Below, one piece after another: positions 18,770-28,144 of a stretch of 64,000 bases of DNA. The stretch's first letter is position 1; each line of letters starts with the position of its first letter. The notes under the pieces are model-generated. The model searched no databases, was not told where the DNA came from, and was given only the letters and a program-made list of their open reading frames with translations. The translations under genes were made by a program, and so were the position numbers. Source of the DNA: an uncultured Clostridia bacterium (GTDB lineage: Bacteria > Bacillota > Clostridia > Monoglobales > Monoglobaceae); contig CAKSFQ010000002.1 of the NCBI GenBank assembly GCA_934454115.1, forward strand, positions 81,548 to 145,547. The letters run 5' to 3'.

Positions 18770-21700
18770 ATGATCGTGAGACAGAAAATTGTGAAGTGGG
18801 TTTGTTTCGCTCTGACGCTATGTATGCTGATCGGTACAGGTTCTTTCGGTGCGGTGTACGCAAGTGAGGAGGTCGCGATTACATCTCCGGCAGCAGGGAG
18901 CTTTTTGGAGATGGGCGATGCCGTTACGGTTTGTGTTGCATCGGCATCCGAGCCGACGTTGACGGCAGGTGATCTGGAGGTTTTCAATCCCACAAAGACC
19001 GGAGACGGCATCTGGGAATTTTCCTGGGTGCCGGAGACCTCCGGCGTGGTTACGCTTAAGGCGTCTGAGGGGACAGTGAGCGATAGCATCAATACCTTTG
19101 TGGGCGTTACCGGCGCCGTCTCGCTCCGCACGGCTGCCGAGGGTGAGGATACGCTGATCACTCCCGACGGAATCAGCGAAACCGCAGAGGCGGTTGCGCT
19201 TGCTTTTGACGTTGCCTTTGCATCGGTGGGCGATACCCTGAAAATCAGCCATCAAGCCGGCGCAGTGATCGGCAGTTTGACCGCCGCTGATGAGACAGGC
19301 GCAGCCTGGGTGGGAACGCACCGTATCAAGGTAATTTTCGACAGAACGCTCAGCAAACAGGCGGTCTATATCGATGGTAGACAGGTTATGCAGACAGATA
19401 TGGTGTCTGAAGTGGTTGGCACGATCCGCCTTTCCGGCGCGGCCGTAAGCAATCCGGCGGTGCGCCAGAGCGCAGAGCCGGAAATCAGCATTACCGCGCC
19501 GGCAGTAAATCAAGCGGTGTATGTCGGCGATTCTTTGGAGGTTCGGGTAAAGACTACGGGGTTAATCGCCGGGCAGACGATTAAGGTGGTCGCAAAAGAC
19601 GGCACCGAGGCGGAGGCCATACAGGTTCCGGGATCGGCGGACGAATACATTGCCGTATTTGAACACGTGACCGCTGGCTTTCAGACTCTGACCGCAGTGG
19701 TTGAATCAGAGGGGCTTTCGTCCAACGAGGTGCCGCTGGATCTGTATCGGGACGCCTTGCTGAGGTCATGGGACTTTAATGACGGTACCGCCGGCGCCGC
19801 CGGAAACCTAGACGCAGCGGAAGAACTCTTCTGGAATGATGATTTTATTTATCAGCCCGGCAAGGACGGCGAGGGGCTTGCGGCATACCGCAAGGCGCCG
19901 ACAGGCGGAGCATGGCAGGGTGACGGACTGGTTGTCAATTATAAAACACCCCCAAGCCTGGGAAGAGCGATCTTTGAATACGATGCCCGCATGGACGGAA
20001 AGGTCATCCTGAGAATGCGAAACGCCTCCTCCGGTGCGTATACGGATATTCTGTCTTTTAACGGACAGGGCGGTATCTGGAGCGATCTGAATCAAAGCAC
20101 GGTATCCGACGCTTATACGCCGGGAGCGTGGCAGACACATAAGCTGATTTTTGATTTGGATCACCAAACGCTGGACCTTTTTATTGACGGTGTATTAAAG
20201 ATTGAAAAATTGCAAGTTCCACAGCTGGCAAACACCCTAACCTTGGTGACATGGGCAGTCAATCGCAGCGATAAGGGCGGCATTGCCGCTTATATGGATA
20301 ATTTAAAGGTTTTTGTGACACAAAAGGTCAGCACAGGTGGCGGCAATGCCGAAAGCGTTGCCTTTGTCAGTCCAATTTCGGGCGCATTTTTGGAAAAAGG
20401 CCGGCCTGTGGGCTTAAAGGTCACGGCCTCCGGCGTGGATCGTGTCGATTTTTATGCGAACGAAAAACAGGTCGGCAGCGCGGCAGTCACCGGCAATACC
20501 GCCGCTTATTCGTGGCTGCCGGATGTCGAGGGCAGCGTCACATTAAAGGCGGTTGCCGGTGCAGCGTCGGACGAAATGACGGTTGAGACGGTTCAAACCG
20601 AGGAGCTTTACTACGATGCGCTTTTCGGACCTAAAATTATTGAAAACGACATTATCAACACGTGGGGCGGATCGCAGAACTTTGACCGTTATCAATCGGG
20701 CGGTGCGGACGGCGGCAATTACGGCATAATGACCGGATCCGGCGCAAACAAACTGATTATATGGAACTGTTCGAATGTAAAAAATTCTAATATTTACATG
20801 GTGGAGATGAATGTCAGATTCCCGTCCGGCAGAACAACGGGGGTTGGTCTGGGGAATTACCATGAAGGTCTCGGTACCGATGAGATGTTTTATATCGGGT
20901 CATCAGGCTGCGGCTATCATAACGGTGAGGGAACGTGGTTTCCGACGGATAGCCTTCCTGTGGATACCTGGGTCAATATCAAGTATATTGAGAACGTCAG
21001 CGAGGCGGTCAGATCGATTTATGCAGACGGGATTTTGGTATATTCCGGCCCTGCGTTTCAGACCTTTGGCGCAGGCTTTGGCGGTTTATCGGTCACGATG
21101 AATAAGAACATGACAAGTGAGAATGAATTTCATGTTGATAATCTGCGTATCAGCACGGCAACGGCGCCGCTACTTGTGCGCAGTGCGTCCATGACAGACG
21201 ACAGTACTATCCGTGTCGCATTCAGTAAGGCGATAAGCCGAAAGAATCTGGAGCGCGCAGTCACGGTATTTCGCGGCATAAAGAAAATTCCTGTGACTGT
21301 TACAAAAAATGGCCGCTATCTTGAGCTTGCGATCAAAGATGCGGTACCGAAGGGTTCGTCCGCAGAGTATACGGTAAAAATCGCAGATACCATGATGGCG
21401 GAGGACGGAATGCCGCTCAGCAAGGCAGAAACGCTTACGGTTCGCTCAATTGGGCCGTCCGGAAACGTTGCGGAAATCGGGTGGACGAAAGATGGAAAAC
21501 CGATCGCGTCTCTGCACGGTCTGAACGCCGGCGATGCGGTTGACTTTGTGTGCAGCCTGGGCGGAACGGACGCTGCGGTACGGACGATTCTCTGCGTTTA
21601 TACCAAAAACGCGGACGGTTCGGTGACCTTAAAACAAAGCGCAGTCAGCAAAACCGAAACGGAGGCCAATGCCGTGGCATCGGTTTCGGCATCGATTACC

Positions 21701-21802
21701 TTAGAGCAAGCGATCGGAGAGAGTGACTGTCTGAAGGTATTTCTTTTGGATGCGAATACCCTGGTTCCTTTGACCGATTCGATCGTGATAGAGGCAAACT
21801 AA
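18770..21802 (+). CDS. Secreted Ig-like/LamG-like multidomain protein, paralogue of 15754
   Basis: 1010 residues. Signal peptide to about residue 31 (VYA). Same alternating layout as its upstream neighbour: Ig-like units near 32-115, 238-325 and 530-605, LamG-like units near 330-520 and 608-800, and a shortened first LamG unit (about 116-235). Unlike the neighbour it carries an SbsA-type Ig-like domain at about 800-895 (APLLVRSASMTDDSTIRVAF) before the shared C-terminal module. The N-terminal 100 residues are clearly alike (ITSPA..G....GDAV vs ITSPAYGGVIEVGEA). It begins 31 bases after the previous gene with GGGAAGG at 18761-18767. Role probably polymer binding; no enzyme motif found. Confidence 0.75.
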   Translation: MIVRQKIVKWVCFALTLCMLIGTGSFGAVYASEEVAITSPAAGSFLEMGDAVTVCVASASEPTLTAGDLEVFNPTKTGDGIWEFSWVPETSGVVTLKASEGTVSDSINTFVGVTGAVSLRTAAEGEDTLITPDGISETAEAVALAFDVAFASVGDTLKISHQAGAVIGSLTAADETGAAWVGTHRIKVIFDRTLSKQAVYIDGRQVMQTDMVSEVVGTIRLSGAAVSNPAVRQSAEPEISITAPAVNQAVYVGDSLEVRVKTTGLIAGQTIKVVAKDGTEAEAIQVPGSADEYIAVFEHVTAGFQTLTAVVESEGLSSNEVPLDLYRDALLRSWDFNDGTAGAAGNLDAAEELFWNDDFIYQPGKDGEGLAAYRKAPTGGAWQGDGLVVNYKTPPSLGRAIFEYDARMDGKVILRMRNASSGAYTDILSFNGQGGIWSDLNQSTVSDAYTPGAWQTHKLIFDLDHQTLDLFIDGVLKIEKLQVPQLANTLTLVTWAVNRSDKGGIAAYMDNLKVFVTQKVSTGGGNAESVAFVSPISGAFLEKGRPVGLKVTASGVDRVDFYANEKQVGSAAVTGNTAAYSWLPDVEGSVTLKAVAGAASDEMTVETVQTEELYYDALFGPKIIENDIINTWGGSQNFDRYQSGGADGGNYGIMTGSGANKLIIWNCSNVKNSNIYMVEMNVRFPSGRTTGVGLGNYHEGLGTDEMFYIGSSGCGYHNGEGTWFPTDSLPVDTWVNIKYIENVSEAVRSIYADGILVYSGPAFQTFGAGFGGLSVTMNKNMTSENEFHVDNLRISTATAPLLVRSASMTDDSTIRVAFSKAISRKNLERAVTVFRGIKKIPVTVTKNGRYLELAIKDAVPKGSSAEYTVKIADTMMAEDGMPLSKAETLTVRSIGPSGNVAEIGWTKDGKPIASLHGLNAGDAVDFVCSLGGTDAAVRTILCVYTKNADGSVTLKQSAVSKTETEANAVASVSASITLEQAIGESDCLKVFLLDANTLVPLTDSIVIEAN

Positions 21803-21817
21803 CATGGAGGAGATAAG

Positions 21818-23515
21818 ATGAAAAAAATAACAGCGCTTTTCATAGCGGTTTGCCTGCTCATTTCATGCGAAGCAGTGTTTGCAGCAGACGGCGCGGCCGT
21901 ACAGGCAAAGTGGGATCGGGACACCTTTGCGGTGGAGATTTCTGGCAGCGGATTTCCTGGTATGGAGGGCGTATTTTTGGTGATTGCGCCAAAGGATATT
22001 CCGCTCCGGCGTGCGGTACAGCATAACGAATTTGTGTATAGCGAGCAGCCGATTGCGGATTCAAACGGCAGTTTTTTGATCCATGCGGCGCTGAAAGCCG
22101 GAACGCCTACGGGAGAATATACGCTGCACGCCGTTGATCAAAGAGACGGTGCAGTCGTTATGGCGAACTTTTTCTACAAAAGCGCGGCAGACTATGCCGA
22201 TCTGCTGATCCGATTTAACGAAGATGTGACAAGCGCAAGCGAAATGAAAAACGCACTGGACACTTACGGGCAGGAAGTCCTTACAGATATGGAAACGTAT
22301 GAAAAGACGCCCGCTGCGAAACAGCGCATTGCGGAACTGCTCTATATGCTGCGCGGTGCGGCGTTTGAGGACGTTACGGATTTGCGCCGGGACTTTCGGA
22401 TTGCGGCGCTGCTCGGTGTTCTGCCGTATGCCGAAAATCCGGCAGATATGATTGAGAAGTACCGTGACGTATTAAAAGCTAATGCAGCAGACACATTTTT
22501 GACCTGCACCGACGCGCAGCAGGCGGCGGCAGGCAGTTATTTCAAATCTAAAACTTTTCAGCGCATCGAGGAGCTGGAAACAGCATTGCCGGAGGCGGCC
22601 TTTGTCGGAAAGGCAAACACGGCAAAGATGGCGGGAGAGCTGCAAACGCTCTTTATGACTGAGTACGCGGCGGAGCTTTCCCCGGATATGACCGACTATC
22701 ATAAGATTACCGACAAGACAAAGGTGTATCGCAATCTTATCGCATTGGCCGCGCCGAGATTTTCGGGTTTTTCGGACGCTGCGGCAAAGTTTTATACTGC
22801 GGCAAAGAATGTTTATTCCGCGCAGCAGTCCGGCATCTCGGACGGCGGCCATAGCGGTACGGGAGGATCTTCCGGCGGCGGCGGTGTTTCCGGCGGCGGA
22901 TCTTATATGCCGTCTGCGAATCAAAATCAAACGGCAAATCCCCCAAATCAGACGGAAAACGCCCGGCATTATCATGATTTAGAGAGCGTTGCGTGGGCAG
23001 CGGCGCATATTAACAAATTGACGGATATTGGGGTTTTAAACGGAGACGGTACCGGGGCATTTCGCCCAAACGATCCGGTGACCCGTGCGGAATTTGTTAA
23101 AATGATTGTGACGGCGTTTTCGATTTCGATGAGAGATACGAAAACAAACTTTACCGATGTCCCGGCGGACGCGTGGTTTGCACCCTATATCGCTGCGGCG
23201 GCAAATTGCGGTATTGTAACCGGAGTCACGGCCACGAAGTTTGATACGGATGCAATGATTACCAGACAGGATTTGACGGTGTTATGTTCCAGAGCGGCCG
23301 CGTGGGCGTCTTTGACTTTGCACGGAGAGAGTTCTGTGGTGCCGCGTGATTTGGATCAGGTTGCCGATTATGCCAAATCTGCCGTATCGGAGTTTTATGC
23401 GGCAAACATCATCGGCGGTGACGAAAACGGCGCGTTTTGGCCTGTGCGCAGCGCGACCAGAGCGGAGGCAGCGAAGATTGTTTCCGGTCTTTTGGCACAG
23501 AAGGAGGGAGCTTGA
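21818..23515 (+). CDS. Surface protein with C-terminal SLH domains (SLH-C partner, system 1)
   Basis: 565 residues. Signal peptide to about residue 22 (VFA). A small beta domain at about 25-125, a helical region at about 126-340 of unknown function, a Gly/Ser-rich linker at about 343-367, and three SLH repeats at about 386-565 (GVLNGDGTGAFRPNDPVTRAEF, then two more). SLH repeats bind pyruvylated secondary cell-wall polymer, so this is a wall-anchored protein (family knowledge). Start ATG 21818 with GGAGGAGA upstream, 15 bases after the previous gene. Its stop (23513-23515) overlaps the next start by one base. It is matched in layout and size by the gene at 47932. Confidence 0.85.
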   Translation: MKKITALFIAVCLLISCEAVFAADGAAVQAKWDRDTFAVEISGSGFPGMEGVFLVIAPKDIPLRRAVQHNEFVYSEQPIADSNGSFLIHAALKAGTPTGEYTLHAVDQRDGAVVMANFFYKSAADYADLLIRFNEDVTSASEMKNALDTYGQEVLTDMETYEKTPAAKQRIAELLYMLRGAAFEDVTDLRRDFRIAALLGVLPYAENPADMIEKYRDVLKANAADTFLTCTDAQQAAAGSYFKSKTFQRIEELETALPEAAFVGKANTAKMAGELQTLFMTEYAAELSPDMTDYHKITDKTKVYRNLIALAAPRFSGFSDAAAKFYTAAKNVYSAQQSGISDGGHSGTGGSSGGGGVSGGGSYMPSANQNQTANPPNQTENARHYHDLESVAWAAAHINKLTDIGVLNGDGTGAFRPNDPVTRAEFVKMIVTAFSISMRDTKTNFTDVPADAWFAPYIAAAANCGIVTGVTATKFDTDAMITRQDLTVLCSRAAAWASLTLHGESSVVPRDLDQVADYAKSAVSEFYAANIIGGDENGAFWPVRSATRAEAAKIVSGLLAQKEGA

Positions 23516-26178
23516 TGAAAATCTACCGAAACAGAATCACGGCACTTCTGCTTTGTATTTTGCTGCTGACTTGGTGCTGCGGCGTTTTTGCAGATGCTGA
23601 CGCTTTGGACAGTGCTGCGGCGTATCAGCTTGAAATGCTGAATCACTTAGGGCTTGTCGATGAAACGGCTGATGCCGTCAATGTCAACGAGCCGGTAAGC
23701 CGGCTTAATTTCGCGGTGGCTGTTTCCCGTATTTTCGGTGCTTGGGTCGATGCAGACGGAAAAGTGCCGGAGACCGACTTTGATGATATGGCGGATTACA
23801 GTGCAGAGGAAGTGTACGCGGTACAGCTTTTGGCAGACCGCGGTCTGGTGTCCGGTACGGGGCCAAAAACCTTTTCGCCCGATGAAGTGATCCTGCAGGA
23901 GCAGGCGGCAAAAATTTTGGTTTGTGCCCTTGGCTACGGATTCGTTGCAGAAGAAGAAGGCGGCTATCCGTCGGGATATGTGTCGCGTGCCGCAAGACTT
24001 GGATTGACGGGCGGCTTTTCCTTTGACGGCGGGCAGCCGCTAAATCAGGGTGCACTGATCTCTATGCTCTATCACGCGTTGTTTGCCGACGTGATGCAAC
24101 CGGTTTATTATACCGATGAAATCAAATACACGGTTGTCCCCGGTGAAAATATGCTGAGCAATATTATGCATCTTGAAAGGGTTAGAGCGGCGATGGTGAC
24201 GGCGACCGATCAAACCTCTATGGCAGGACAAGACGGCGTGCGCGAGGGCTATGTTGAAATCGGTGCGGTTTTATACCGGGATAACGGAGAAGCAGCGCAG
24301 TATTTGGGAAAACTGGTTGATGTGTATTATAAGCGCAACCGGGACGGATCAAGAGATATCATTCATGTCGCGCTGTCTTACGACCAGGAATCATTGCGTC
24401 TGAAAATCAATGAGGACTTGAAAATCGACGGCAGCGCCATCACCTATTACGCCGCAGCAGGAGACAGAAAGACGGTTCGGCTTGCGGCGGATTCTATGAT
24501 GATTTATAACGGCGAGATTTTGGCATATAATCCGTCGCTGATTGATGCGGCAGGCGGTCAGGGCAGCATAGTACTGCAGCACAGAGGCGATGGCGGGGCC
24601 TATGACCTGGTTACCGTAGAGCAGTACACCAATGTTATTGTAAAATCCGTCAGCACCGAAAAGAATATCATTTATGACCTGCGCGGCGGCTCTTTGGATT
24701 TAGATGCCTTTGTGGATCGCGGAAAATGCACGATCATCAAAGACGGTGAAGAAATGGATGTTGAGGATTTACAAAAGGATCAGATTTTAACCGTCTATCA
24801 GACGGCTTCCGGCGACAGGGTGACGATTGCGGTACGAAACGACATCGTGACAGGCACCGTCGAACATCTTGGCGTGGACAAGGTTAAAATCTCCGGCACG
24901 GAATACGATTTTGACCCTGTGCTGAGGGTGGATTTGGAGAAAAACCTCGGCAGAACCGCTACGGCGTATCTGACCATTGATCATAAAGTCATCTGGCTGG
25001 ATTGGAAGGAGGCCGCCGGGCTGCAATACGGTTATTTGCTGAAAGGTTCGATGCAAGGCGATTTCAGTCCCGTTTTATCGTTGCGGCTATTGACCGAGAA
25101 GGATACGATTGAAGGCTATGAGGCTGCAAAAAAGATAACGCTGAAATACCAGGACGGTACCGAAACAAAAACTGCGGATATGAACGTTGTGGCAGCTGCC
25201 TTACAGAGCGGCGGCGGATGGAAAAAACAGCTGATCCGCTATCAGCTCAACGATGAGGGTAAAATCGCAGTTCTTTGTATCGCGGACGCTGCAAGCCCGC
25301 TGCCCCTCGGAAAGAACGATGCGGACTTTTACTGTTCAGCGCCCAATACCGGGAAAAAGTATATATACAGAGCCCAAAACAAAACGGTCGCCGGGAGGTT
25401 TTCGATCGCTAGTGATACGCCGATCTTTTTTGTGCCGACCGATGACAGCAATGATGATGAGCTTTATCGCTGTGGATCGTATACCTCATTAGGAAGTGAG
25501 GCAAGGCAGTATGCGGCGTATAATATGAGCGGCGGCGGATTGGCCGGCGCGGTGGTCTGCTGGAGAAATCTTTCGGAAGCTGTCAGTGAAAGCAGCCCAA
25601 TGATGCTGATTGATGATACGGCGTCCGGCATTGACGAGGAAGGCAATGCGGTCGAGCGTCTGTACGGATATGTAAACGGTACGTATACCGAGTATGTGAC
25701 AGCAGATCCTATCCTTGAAAACCAGATCGGACGGCCGCTGCGGCGCGGCGATCTGATCGCCGTATCCAGAGACAAGGATGGTGCGGTGAATCGTGTGCGG
25801 CTGCGTGTTGACGTGACAAAGCGGCTTGGTGACAACCCGAAAATGAACACGATGAACGAGGAAAATTGGGGAAAAAAGGATTACTGGGGATTTTCCGGCG
25901 CCTTTTATTCGGTCGAGGATGGTCATGCCATCATATCCAGAGACATCAAGCCGTATCTTGGCGATATCTTTGAAGGGGGTGATCTTGCGGCGGCGGTATA
26001 CGCCCTGCCGCTGACCGGAAACATCGTGATTTACGATGAAAAGACAGATACGGTTACCACGGGAACTGTGGACGATATCGTGTCTTATCAGGAGGCAGGA
26101 GAAGATGCGACCCGTGCATATTTTGGCCTGACTTACACCGCCATCACGAACATGTATATCTATCAATTTTGCGATTAA
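23515..26178 (+). CDS. Surface protein with N-terminal SLH domains and large uncharacterised region (SLH-N partner, system 1)
   Basis: 887 residues. ATG at 23515 is chosen because AAGGAGGGA at 23501-23509 precedes it and it overlaps the upstream stop (TGATG), implying translational coupling; an in-frame upstream start at 23437 lies within the previous gene. Signal peptide to about residue 26 (VFA), SLH repeats at about 30-190, then roughly 690 residues rich in predicted beta strands that I cannot assign to a known family, with short phrases such as LQKDQILTVYQTASGD that recur in the paralogue at 49664. It is wall-anchored by its SLH part. The conserved pairing with the SLH-C gene suggests a two-protein surface structure (inference). 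Confidence 0.8.
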   Translation: MKIYRNRITALLLCILLLTWCCGVFADADALDSAAAYQLEMLNHLGLVDETADAVNVNEPVSRLNFAVAVSRIFGAWVDADGKVPETDFDDMADYSAEEVYAVQLLADRGLVSGTGPKTFSPDEVILQEQAAKILVCALGYGFVAEEEGGYPSGYVSRAARLGLTGGFSFDGGQPLNQGALISMLYHALFADVMQPVYYTDEIKYTVVPGENMLSNIMHLERVRAAMVTATDQTSMAGQDGVREGYVEIGAVLYRDNGEAAQYLGKLVDVYYKRNRDGSRDIIHVALSYDQESLRLKINEDLKIDGSAITYYAAAGDRKTVRLAADSMMIYNGEILAYNPSLIDAAGGQGSIVLQHRGDGGAYDLVTVEQYTNVIVKSVSTEKNIIYDLRGGSLDLDAFVDRGKCTIIKDGEEMDVEDLQKDQILTVYQTASGDRVTIAVRNDIVTGTVEHLGVDKVKISGTEYDFDPVLRVDLEKNLGRTATAYLTIDHKVIWLDWKEAAGLQYGYLLKGSMQGDFSPVLSLRLLTEKDTIEGYEAAKKITLKYQDGTETKTADMNVVAAALQSGGGWKKQLIRYQLNDEGKIAVLCIADAASPLPLGKNDADFYCSAPNTGKKYIYRAQNKTVAGRFSIASDTPIFFVPTDDSNDDELYRCGSYTSLGSEARQYAAYNMSGGGLAGAVVCWRNLSEAVSESSPMMLIDDTASGIDEEGNAVERLYGYVNGTYTEYVTADPILENQIGRPLRRGDLIAVSRDKDGAVNRVRLRVDVTKRLGDNPKMNTMNEENWGKKDYWGFSGAFYSVEDGHAIISRDIKPYLGDIFEGGDLAAAVYALPLTGNIVIYDEKTDTVTTGTVDDIVSYQEAGEDATRAYFGLTYTAITNMYIYQFCD

Positions 26179-26249
26179 AAATCAGATGTACCGGGGTGAG
26201 AACGGGGCATTCCCTGTTATGCCTTTGAACATCGAGAGGAGTTGGAAAA

Positions 26250-27212
26250 GTGGGCAAATATAGTATGACTGCAGATGCCGAAACACTGCGCGCAGGCCTG
26301 AAAAAAAGAAAAAACGGGTTTGTGGCAGAGCTAAAACGGCATTGGGGCATTTATCTGATAATGCTTCCGGGAATTTTGTACTATTTGATTTTTAAATACG
26401 GTTCTATGGCCGGTGTAATTATTGCATTTGAGAATTATACACCGGCACGGGGAATGCTTGGCAGTCAGTGGGTTGGCTTTGAGCATTTTAAGGAGTTCTT
26501 TTCGGATATTTACTTTTTCCGGGTACTCAAGAACACAATTACGCTGAGCCTTTATGATCTGTTGGTCGGGTTCCCGGCGCCGATCATTCTGGCATTGCTG
26601 CTCAACGAGATTAAAAATGAGCGGTTTAAAAAGCTGGTTCAGACGGTGACCTACCTTCCTCACTTTATTTCCATGGTGGTTATCTGCGGTTTGGTCATCA
26701 CGTTCTGCTACAAGGACGGGCTGATTAACGATATTCTTGCCATGTTTGGATTAGAACGCAAAAGTCTGCTGATGGAGCCGCAGTATTATAAGACCATTCA
26801 CGTGTTTTCCGGCGTGTGGCAACAGGTCGGATGGGGTTCTATCGTATATCTGGCGGCGCTGACCAATGTGGATATGGAACTATATGAGGCGGCAACGCTG
26901 GACGGCGCCGGAAGATGGAAGCAAACGCTGCACGTAACCCTGCCCGGTATTCTGCCGACCATTGTCACATTGCTGCTGCTTCGTATCGGTAGTCTCATGA
27001 GCGTGGGCTATGAAAAGGTCATCTTGCTCTATAATCCCGGAATATATGAGACCGCTGACATCATCTCGAGTTACGTGTATCGAAATGGTCTGACAAGGGC
27101 GAATTACAGTTATAGCGCCGCGATTGATCTTTTAAATTCAATCATTAACCTGGTTCTGCTGATCGGTGCGAATTTTGTCAGCAAACGTGCGAACGATGTC
27201 GGACTGTGGTAA
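26250..27212 (+). CDS. Sugar ABC transporter permease, LplB type (system 1)
   Basis: 320 residues with six predicted membrane segments. The cytoplasmic EAA loop reads EAATLDGAGRWKQTLHVTLP at about 212, the site that docks the ATPase. It belongs to the LplB/YteP branch of CUT1 permeases that import oligosaccharides. The GTG start at 26250 follows GAGAGGAG at 26234-26241. It lies 71 bases after the SLH pair and 12 bases before the second permease. No ATP-binding subunit is encoded nearby; in Bacillota these importers commonly share one MsmX-type ATPase encoded elsewhere (established knowledge). Confidence 0.93.
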   Translation: MGKYSMTADAETLRAGLKKRKNGFVAELKRHWGIYLIMLPGILYYLIFKYGSMAGVIIAFENYTPARGMLGSQWVGFEHFKEFFSDIYFFRVLKNTITLSLYDLLVGFPAPIILALLLNEIKNERFKKLVQTVTYLPHFISMVVICGLVITFCYKDGLINDILAMFGLERKSLLMEPQYYKTIHVFSGVWQQVGWGSIVYLAALTNVDMELYEAATLDGAGRWKQTLHVTLPGILPTIVTLLLLRIGSLMSVGYEKVILLYNPGIYETADIISSYVYRNGLTRANYSYSAAIDLLNSIINLVLLIGANFVSKRANDVGLW

Positions 27213-27224
27213 AGGGGGAGAAGC

Positions 27225-28112
27225 ATGATGAATCACTTACAAGATACAAAGGGACAGAGAATATTCTCTTTCTTTAACATCATTTTTATGCTTGGGCTAA
27301 TTGGTATCACGATGTACCCCGTCTATTATGTCGCGGTTTCCTCGATCAGCGAACCGGGAAAATTGATGCAGTTTGACGGGGTGCTGCTGGCACCTCAGGG
27401 GTTTTCTCTGGACGCCTACAAGGCCGTTTTGCAAAAGCAGGATATTATAACGGGCTATGCAAACACATTGTTTTACGTGATTGTCGGAACGACACTCAAC
27501 GTGATGATGACGGCGTTTATGGCGTACGGACTTTCCAGAACCTATTTAAGGTATACCAAGATAATCACGATTATGGTGATGGTCACCATGTTTTTTAGCG
27601 GCGGTATGATTCCGAATTACCTGCTGGTAAAAAATCTGGGTCTTTTGGATACCCGGTGGGCGGTTTTGTTGCCAACCATGATCAGTACCTATAATCTGAT
27701 CGTGATGAAAACTTCGTTTGCCGCGATCCCGACAAGCCTGGAGGAAGCGGCACGTATTGACGGCGCATCAGATATTCGGATATTTTTCTCTATCATTATG
27801 CCGCTGTCAAAGTCCATTTTCGCGGTTATGATTTTGTTCTATGGCGTGGAAATATGGAATGCGTGGTTTAACGCGATGCTTTACCTAAATGACCGGGGAT
27901 TGTATCCGCTTCAGCTTTTCCTGCGCGAAATTCTGGTGCAGAACGAAACCTCGGATATGGTATCGGGTGCGGGTATGGCCAACCAGGCAAGTATCCAGGA
28001 AACTGTAAAGTACGCGACGGTGGTTGTGGTTACACTGCCGATTTTATGCGTATATCCGTTTATTCAAAAATATTTTGTGACCGGTGTTATGATCGGCGCG
28101 GTAAAGGGATAA
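27225..28112 (+). CDS. Sugar ABC transporter permease, YtcP/LplC type (system 1)
   Basis: 295 residues, six predicted membrane segments and an EAA loop EAARIDGASDIRIFFSIIMP. It pairs with the upstream LplB-type permease to form the membrane channel. It ends with the typical QKYFVTGVMIGAVKG tail of this branch. ATG 27225 has GGGGGAG at 27214-27220; a second ATG directly follows at 27228. Spacing of 12 bases to the upstream permease and 32 bases to the binding-protein gene supports one operon. Confidence 0.93.
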   Translation: MMNHLQDTKGQRIFSFFNIIFMLGLIGITMYPVYYVAVSSISEPGKLMQFDGVLLAPQGFSLDAYKAVLQKQDIITGYANTLFYVIVGTTLNVMMTAFMAYGLSRTYLRYTKIITIMVMVTMFFSGGMIPNYLLVKNLGLLDTRWAVLLPTMISTYNLIVMKTSFAAIPTSLEEAARIDGASDIRIFFSIIMPLSKSIFAVMILFYGVEIWNAWFNAMLYLNDRGLYPLQLFLREILVQNETSDMVSGAGMANQASIQETVKYATVVVVTLPILCVYPFIQKYFVTGVMIGAVKG

Positions 28113-28144
28113 AAAATAAAATTTATATTAAAGGAGGTCTTTGT

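Noticed and set aside
23437..23514. Longer start for the SLH-N gene
   Set aside because: It would overlap the SLH-C gene by 79 bases and place extra residues before an excellent signal peptide; ATG 23515 with AAGGAGGGA fits better.
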